From NCBI RefSeq assembly GCF_014203645.1, contig NZ_JACHJL010000025.1, forward strand, positions 1-64,000: DNA of 64,000 nt. The letters are read 5' to 3'. A model generated the notes under the pieces. It did not search any database and was not told the DNA's origin. It was given only the letters and a program-made list of their open reading frames with translations. Of the stretch, positions 60,355 to 64,000 are shown piece after piece. The stretch comes from Streptomyces zagrosensis. Lineage in GTDB: Bacteria; Actinomycetota; Actinomycetes; Streptomycetales; Streptomycetaceae. The stretch's first letter is position 1. The number at the start of each line of letters is the position of its first letter. The position numbers were made by a program, and so were the translations under genes.

Positions 60355-61047
60355 TTGAGTGCGAACGCACCCGCTTATAACGCTTCGACGTACAACTATG
60401 GGCGCGGTGCCGCGGAAGCTGCGGCGCCAAGGCACCATGGACCGATGCGTGACGACGAGAAGCCTGGGTCAGCTGTGGCCACGGGTCGCGGCGAGATCGG
60501 CGCTCTCGTCCGACGCGCCACCGAGGGGGACGAGCGAGCCACCCACGATCTCCTCGCCCTCGTACATCCGCTCGCTTTGCGCTACTGCCGAACCAAGCTG
60601 TCCCGGCTGCCGGGGGACGCCCGGCATTTCGTGGACGACCTGGCGCAGGAAGTGTGCCTCGCGGTGCTGTGTGCGCTGCCGCGCTACCGCGACACCGGCA
60701 AGCCGTTCGAGGCGTTCGTGGTCGCCATCGCCGCCCACAAGGTCGCCGACCTTCAGCGGGCCGCGATGCGTCGCCCCGGCAGCACGGCCGTGCCGTCCGA
60801 CGAGATGCCCGAGCAGCCGGACGACTCGCTCGGCCCCGAGGAGCGGGCGCTGCTCAGCAGCGACGCCGCGTGGGCCAAGAAGCTGCTCGCCAACCTGCCC
60901 GAGCATCAGCGAGAGCTGGTGCTGCTACGGGTTGCGGTCGGGCTCACGGCGGAGGAGACCGGGCAGGTGCTCGGCATGTCGCCGGGAGCTGTCCGGGTCG
61001 CCCAGCATCGGGCGCTGAGCCGGCTGCGGGCGCTCGCCGAACAGTAG
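60355..61047 (+). CDS. shbA: ECF sigma factor, ShbA/SigD family
   Basis: Region 2: LVRRATEGDERATHDLLALV, DDLAQEVCLAVLCALPRYRD, PFEAFVVAIAAHKVADLQRA. Region 4: LPEHQRELVLLRVAVGLTAE, MSPGAVRVAQHRALSRLRAL. This position, between bldM and guaB, holds the gene of S. griseus ShbA, which drives transcription of the principal sigma gene hrdB, and M. tuberculosis sigD. No anti-sigma gene is adjacent. The start is uncertain: TTG 60355 has the best ribosome binding site; ATG 60445 (MRDDEK) would give a more standard N-terminus. Confidence 0.8.
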   Translation: MSANAPAYNASTYNYGRGAAEAAAPRHHGPMRDDEKPGSAVATGRGEIGALVRRATEGDERATHDLLALVHPLALRYCRTKLSRLPGDARHFVDDLAQEVCLAVLCALPRYRDTGKPFEAFVVAIAAHKVADLQRAAMRRPGSTAVPSDEMPEQPDDSLGPEERALLSSDAAWAKKLLANLPEHQRELVLLRVAVGLTAEETGQVLGMSPGAVRVAQHRALSRLRALAEQ

Positions 61048-61349
61048 GGCTGCGCGCGGCGGGGTCGGCGGCTGCGGGCGAGGCCGCGCGGCCCGGCGCG
61101 GGGTGCTCGGGCTGACCGCTTGGTCGGCCGCCGCCGCCGTTCCCACGCCGAGGCCGCTTGCGTACCCGGGCCGCGATCGGCTCAGGGCTGGGGCGGCCGG
61201 CTCATGGGACGTAAGTCCGGTGAGTGAAAGGTCGGATGGCCTCGATGTGGAATGTGGGGGTCTGCTACGCCTTGTGAGCGGAATGAGGCGGGTGCCGAGC
61301 CCGTTAGCATGGGAGTCCGCGCCGAGGCAAGACCATCTGGAAGGGTGTC
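61048..61349. other. Intergenic region upstream of guaB
   Basis: About 300 bases with no gene. No purine riboswitch fold or clear promoter was recognised. TTAGCAT at 61304-61310 could be a -10, without a good -35. Confidence 0.4.
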
Positions 61350-62852
61350 ATGACTGACAACGTCGACGGAGTGCCTGAGAAGTTCGCGATGCTCGGGCTG
61401 ACGTACGACGACGTGCTGCTGCTGCCGGGCGCCTCCGAGGTGCTGCCGAACGCGGTGGACACCTCGTCCAGGATCTCGCGCAACGTACGAGTCAACATTC
61501 CGCTGCTCTCCGCGGCGATGGACAAGGTCACCGAGTCGCGGATGGCGATCGCGATGGCGCGCCAGGGCGGCGCCGGGGTGCTGCACCGCAACCTGTCCAT
61601 CGAGGACCAGGCCAACCAGGTCGATCTGGTCAAGCGCTCCGAGTCCGGCATGGTGACCGACCCGATCACGGTGCGCCCCGACGCGACGCTGCATACGGCG
61701 GACGCGCTGTGCGCGAAGTTCCGCATCAGCGGCGTACCGGTGACCGATGCGGCGGGCAAGCTGCTCGGCATCGTCACCAACCGGGACATGGCCTTCGAGC
61801 TGGATCGCAGCCGCCAGGTCCGCGAGGTCATGACGCCGATGCCGCTGGTCACGGGCAAGGTGGGGATCTCCGGCGAGGACGCGATGCAGTTGCTGCGCCG
61901 CCACAAGATCGAGAAGCTGCCGCTGGTCGATGACGCGGGCACGCTCAAGGGCCTGATCACGGTCAAGGACTTCGTCAAGGCGGAGAAGTATCCGCACGCG
62001 GCCAAGGATGCCGAGGGCCGGCTGGTCGTCGGTGCGGCGGTCGGCGTGGGCGACGAGGCATACGACCGGGCGCAGGCGCTGGTTGAGGCCGGGGCCGACT
62101 TCCTGGTGGTGGACAGCGCGCACGGGCACAGCCGGGGCATCCTCGACATGATCGCCAAAATCGCGTCGAACGTCCGGGTGGACGTGGTCGGCGGCAACGT
62201 TGCGACGCGCGACGGCGCGCAGGCGCTGATTGACGCCGGCGTGGACGGCGTGAAGGTCGGCGTGGGCCCCGGCTCGATCTGCACTACCCGGGTGGTCGCC
62301 GGGATCGGCGTACCGCAGGTCACCGCGATCTACGAGGCGGCCCGCGCCTGCCACGCGGCGGGTGTGCCGCTGATCGGCGACGGCGGACTGCAATACTCCG
62401 GCGACATCGCGAAGGCGATTGCCGCCGGTGCCGACACCGTGATGCTGGGCAGCCTGCTCGCCGGGTGCGAGGAGTCGCCGGGCGAGATGGTCTTCATCAA
62501 CGGCAAGCAGTTCAAGTCCTACCGGGGCATGGGCTCGCTTGGGGCCATGCAGTCGCGCGGCCAGGGCCGCTCGTACTCCAAGGACCGCTACTTCCAAGAC
62601 AACGTCCTGTCCGAGGACAAGCTCGTGCCCGAGGGCATCGAGGGCCAGGTTCCCTTCCGCGGTCCGCTCTCCTCGGTGGCCCACCAGCTCATCGGCGGGC
62701 TGCGCGCCTCGATGGGGTACGTCGGCTCCGCCGATGTGACCGAGCTCAAGGAGAAGGGCTGCTTCGTCCGCATCACCGCCGCGGGCCTGAAGGAGAGCCA
62801 CCCGCACGACGTGCAGATGGTCAACGAGGCCCCGAACTACTCGCGGCGCTGA
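61350..62852 (+). CDS. guaB: Inosine-5'-monophosphate dehydrogenase
   Basis: Oxidises IMP to XMP, the committed step of GMP synthesis. 500 residues: LGLTYDDVLLLPGASEVLPN, then two CBS domains (about 95-215; MVTDPITVRPDATLHTADAL, VREVMTPMPLVTGKVGISGE). The catalytic loop KVGVGPGSICTTRVVAGIGV carries the active-site Cys, the flap includes GMGSLGAMQSRGQGRSYSKD, and the end is HPHDVQMVNEAPNYSRR. Complete and canonical. Followed by a GuaB3-type gene, as in most actinobacteria. Confidence 0.96.
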   Translation: MTDNVDGVPEKFAMLGLTYDDVLLLPGASEVLPNAVDTSSRISRNVRVNIPLLSAAMDKVTESRMAIAMARQGGAGVLHRNLSIEDQANQVDLVKRSESGMVTDPITVRPDATLHTADALCAKFRISGVPVTDAAGKLLGIVTNRDMAFELDRSRQVREVMTPMPLVTGKVGISGEDAMQLLRRHKIEKLPLVDDAGTLKGLITVKDFVKAEKYPHAAKDAEGRLVVGAAVGVGDEAYDRAQALVEAGADFLVVDSAHGHSRGILDMIAKIASNVRVDVVGGNVATRDGAQALIDAGVDGVKVGVGPGSICTTRVVAGIGVPQVTAIYEAARACHAAGVPLIGDGGLQYSGDIAKAIAAGADTVMLGSLLAGCEESPGEMVFINGKQFKSYRGMGSLGAMQSRGQGRSYSKDRYFQDNVLSEDKLVPEGIEGQVPFRGPLSSVAHQLIGGLRASMGYVGSADVTELKEKGCFVRITAAGLKESHPHDVQMVNEAPNYSRR

Positions 62853-63044
62853 CCGCGCTGGACCAGCGCGGCCGGTGGTCGGGCGCCCGGCGTTGCCGGG
62901 CCCGGGGCCGACTCGGCTTGGCTTGGCTTGGGATGGATCTCACGCAGGTAACTCGTCGCGGAGTGAGCGCGCGCAACATCGAGTGCGCCCCCAGTGTTCC
63001 CGGTCGGGGATACTGGGGGCGCACTCCGTAGGAAGGGCCACACA

Positions 63045-64000
63045 GTGACTGAGATCGAGATCGGGCGCGGCAAGCGCGGTCGCAGGGCGTATGCGTTCGA
63101 CGACATCGCCATCGTGCCGAGTCGGCGCACCCGAGACCCGAAGGAGGTCTCGATCGCCTGGCAGATCGACGCCTACCGTTTTGAGCTGCCATTTTTGGCC
63201 GCCCCGATGGACTCGGTCGTCTCGCCGCAGACCGCAATCCGCATCGGTGAGCTGGGCGGGGTCGGCGTGCTCAACCTCGAAGGGCTGTGGACCAGGTACG
63301 AGGACCCAGAGCCGCTGCTCGCGGAAATCGCCGAGCTGGATGAGCGCACCGCTACCCGGCGGCTCCAGGAGATCTACGCGGAACCGATCAAGGAAGAGCT
63401 GATCGGGCAGCGCATCAAGGAGGTGCGGGACTCCGGTGTCGTGACGGCCGCCGCGCTCTCGCCGCAGCGCACCGCGCAGTTCTCCAAGGCCGTGGTGGAC
63501 GCGGGCGTGGACATCTTCGTGATCCGCGGCACCACCGTCTCGGCCGAGCACGTCTCGGGCGCCGCCGAGCCGCTGAACCTCAAGCAGTTCATCTACGAGC
63601 TCGATGTGCCGGTCATCGTCGGCGGCTGTGCGACCTACACCGCAGCCCTGCACCTGATGCGCACCGGCGCGGCCGGGGTGCTGGTCGGCTTCGGCGGCGG
63701 CGCCGCGCACACCACTCGTAACGTGCTGGGCATCCAGGTACCGATGGCCACCGCGGTCGCCGATGTGGCCGCCGCGCGTCGGGACTACATGGACGAGTCC
63801 GGCGGCCGGTACGTCCACGTCATCGCCGATGGCGGCGTCGGCTGGTCCGGCGACCTGCCCAAGGCCATCGCCTGCGGCGCGGACGCCGTGATGATGGGCT
63901 CCCCACTGGCCCGCGCCACCGATGCGCCGGGCCGTGGCCACCACTGGGGCATGGAGGCCGTGCACGAGGATGTGCCGCGCGGTAAGCGGATGAACCTGGG
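63045..64000 (+). CDS. guaB3: GuaB3-type IMP dehydrogenase-related protein (partial, runs off the window)
   Basis: 318 codons are visible from GTG 63045 (TEIEIGRGKRGRRAYAFDDI); the gene continues past 64000. AAPMDSVVSPQTAIRIGELG, ALSPQRTAQFSKAVVDAGVD, VIVGGCATYTAALHLMRTGA and VIADGGVGWSGDLPKAIACG show the IMPDH/GMPR barrel without CBS domains. The catalytic loop reads GFGGGAAHTTRNVLGIQVPM: His stands where IMPDH has Cys, as in other actinobacterial GuaB3 proteins. Activity is therefore doubtful or different. It is 192 bases after guaB and probably has its own promoter. Confidence 0.93.
   Translation, partial: MTEIEIGRGKRGRRAYAFDDIAIVPSRRTRDPKEVSIAWQIDAYRFELPFLAAPMDSVVSPQTAIRIGELGGVGVLNLEGLWTRYEDPEPLLAEIAELDERTATRRLQEIYAEPIKEELIGQRIKEVRDSGVVTAAALSPQRTAQFSKAVVDAGVDIFVIRGTTVSAEHVSGAAEPLNLKQFIYELDVPVIVGGCATYTAALHLMRTGAAGVLVGFGGGAAHTTRNVLGIQVPMATAVADVAAARRDYMDESGGRYVHVIADGGVGWSGDLPKAIACGADAVMMGSPLARATDAPGRGHHWGMEAVHEDVPRGKRMNL

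Noticed and set aside
61182..62807. 541-codon reverse open frame opposite guaB
   Set aside because: Antisense shadow of guaB; product is His/Arg/Asp-rich with no domain.

Overview
The window is high-GC actinobacterial chromosome, almost certainly Streptomyces. It carries the sporulation regulators WhiD and BldM side by side, an ECF sigma factor resembling ShbA/SigD, GroEL with a His-rich tail, many GTG/TTG starts with GGAGG-type ribosome binding sites, and the core order known from Streptomyces (ribosomal/rpoA block, rplM-rpsI-glmM, coaA-glmS-acpS-nnr-alr-tsaEBD, groESL, whiD/bldM, guaB). Nothing in it fixes the species. No tRNA, rRNA or CRISPR array was seen.

Layout. (1) 372-5101: the end of the ribosomal protein/RNA polymerase block (infA, rpmJ, rpsM, rpsK, rpoA, rplQ, truA). 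A decayed rpsD remnant lies between rpsK and rpoA, exactly where other actinobacteria keep the intact gene. (2) 5177-11884: a large GT4 glycosyltransferase, a lipoprotein, an anchored secreted protein, an ABC-F ATPase and an AhpD-like protein. (3) 12256-16571: rplM-rpsI with its own promoter and long leader, glmM, and a secreted serine hydrolase, separated by strong hairpin terminators. (4) 16659-30611: an accessory, scarred stretch. It has lipase, TetR, IS630-type transposase, DUF397 and serine-recombinase remnants, an AT-richer secreted protein gene, G-rich tandem repeats, a photolyase, two DHFR-like proteins, and a complete beta-lactamase regulatory unit (class A beta-lactamase divergent from a LysR gene and a serine penicillin-recognising protein, as in blaL/blaA/blaB of S. 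cacaoi). (5) 30723-44607: core genes for CoA (coaA), amino sugars (glmS), acyl carrier protein activation (acpS), NAD(P)HX repair (nnr), D-alanine (alr), tRNA t6A synthesis (tsaE, tsaB, tsaD) and S18 acetylation (rimI). A catalytically dead L,D-transpeptidase-like protein is embedded among them. (6) 44630-49343: a reverse-strand, partly AT-rich polymorphic-toxin island with two WXG100-like proteins, two CdiI-type immunity-like proteins, a truncated RNase A-type toxin domain, and a large beta-propeller-like protein upstream. (7) 49415-64000: a TetR/MFS efflux pair, a THUMP-like methyltransferase, groES-groEL1 under two CIRCE operators, SDR, MOSC and LysR genes, whiD, bldM with a sigma-BldN-type promoter, the ECF sigma factor, guaB, and a GuaB3-type gene cut by the window end.

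The most notable observations are the orphan toxin/immunity island, the L,D-transpeptidase pseudoenzyme, the rpsD fossil with a readable mutational history, the palindromes in the whiD-bldM and hydrolase-tsaE gaps, and the compact beta-lactamase regulon with a T-N11-A operator. All family assignments come from reading motifs by eye and from memory of the families; no searches were run.
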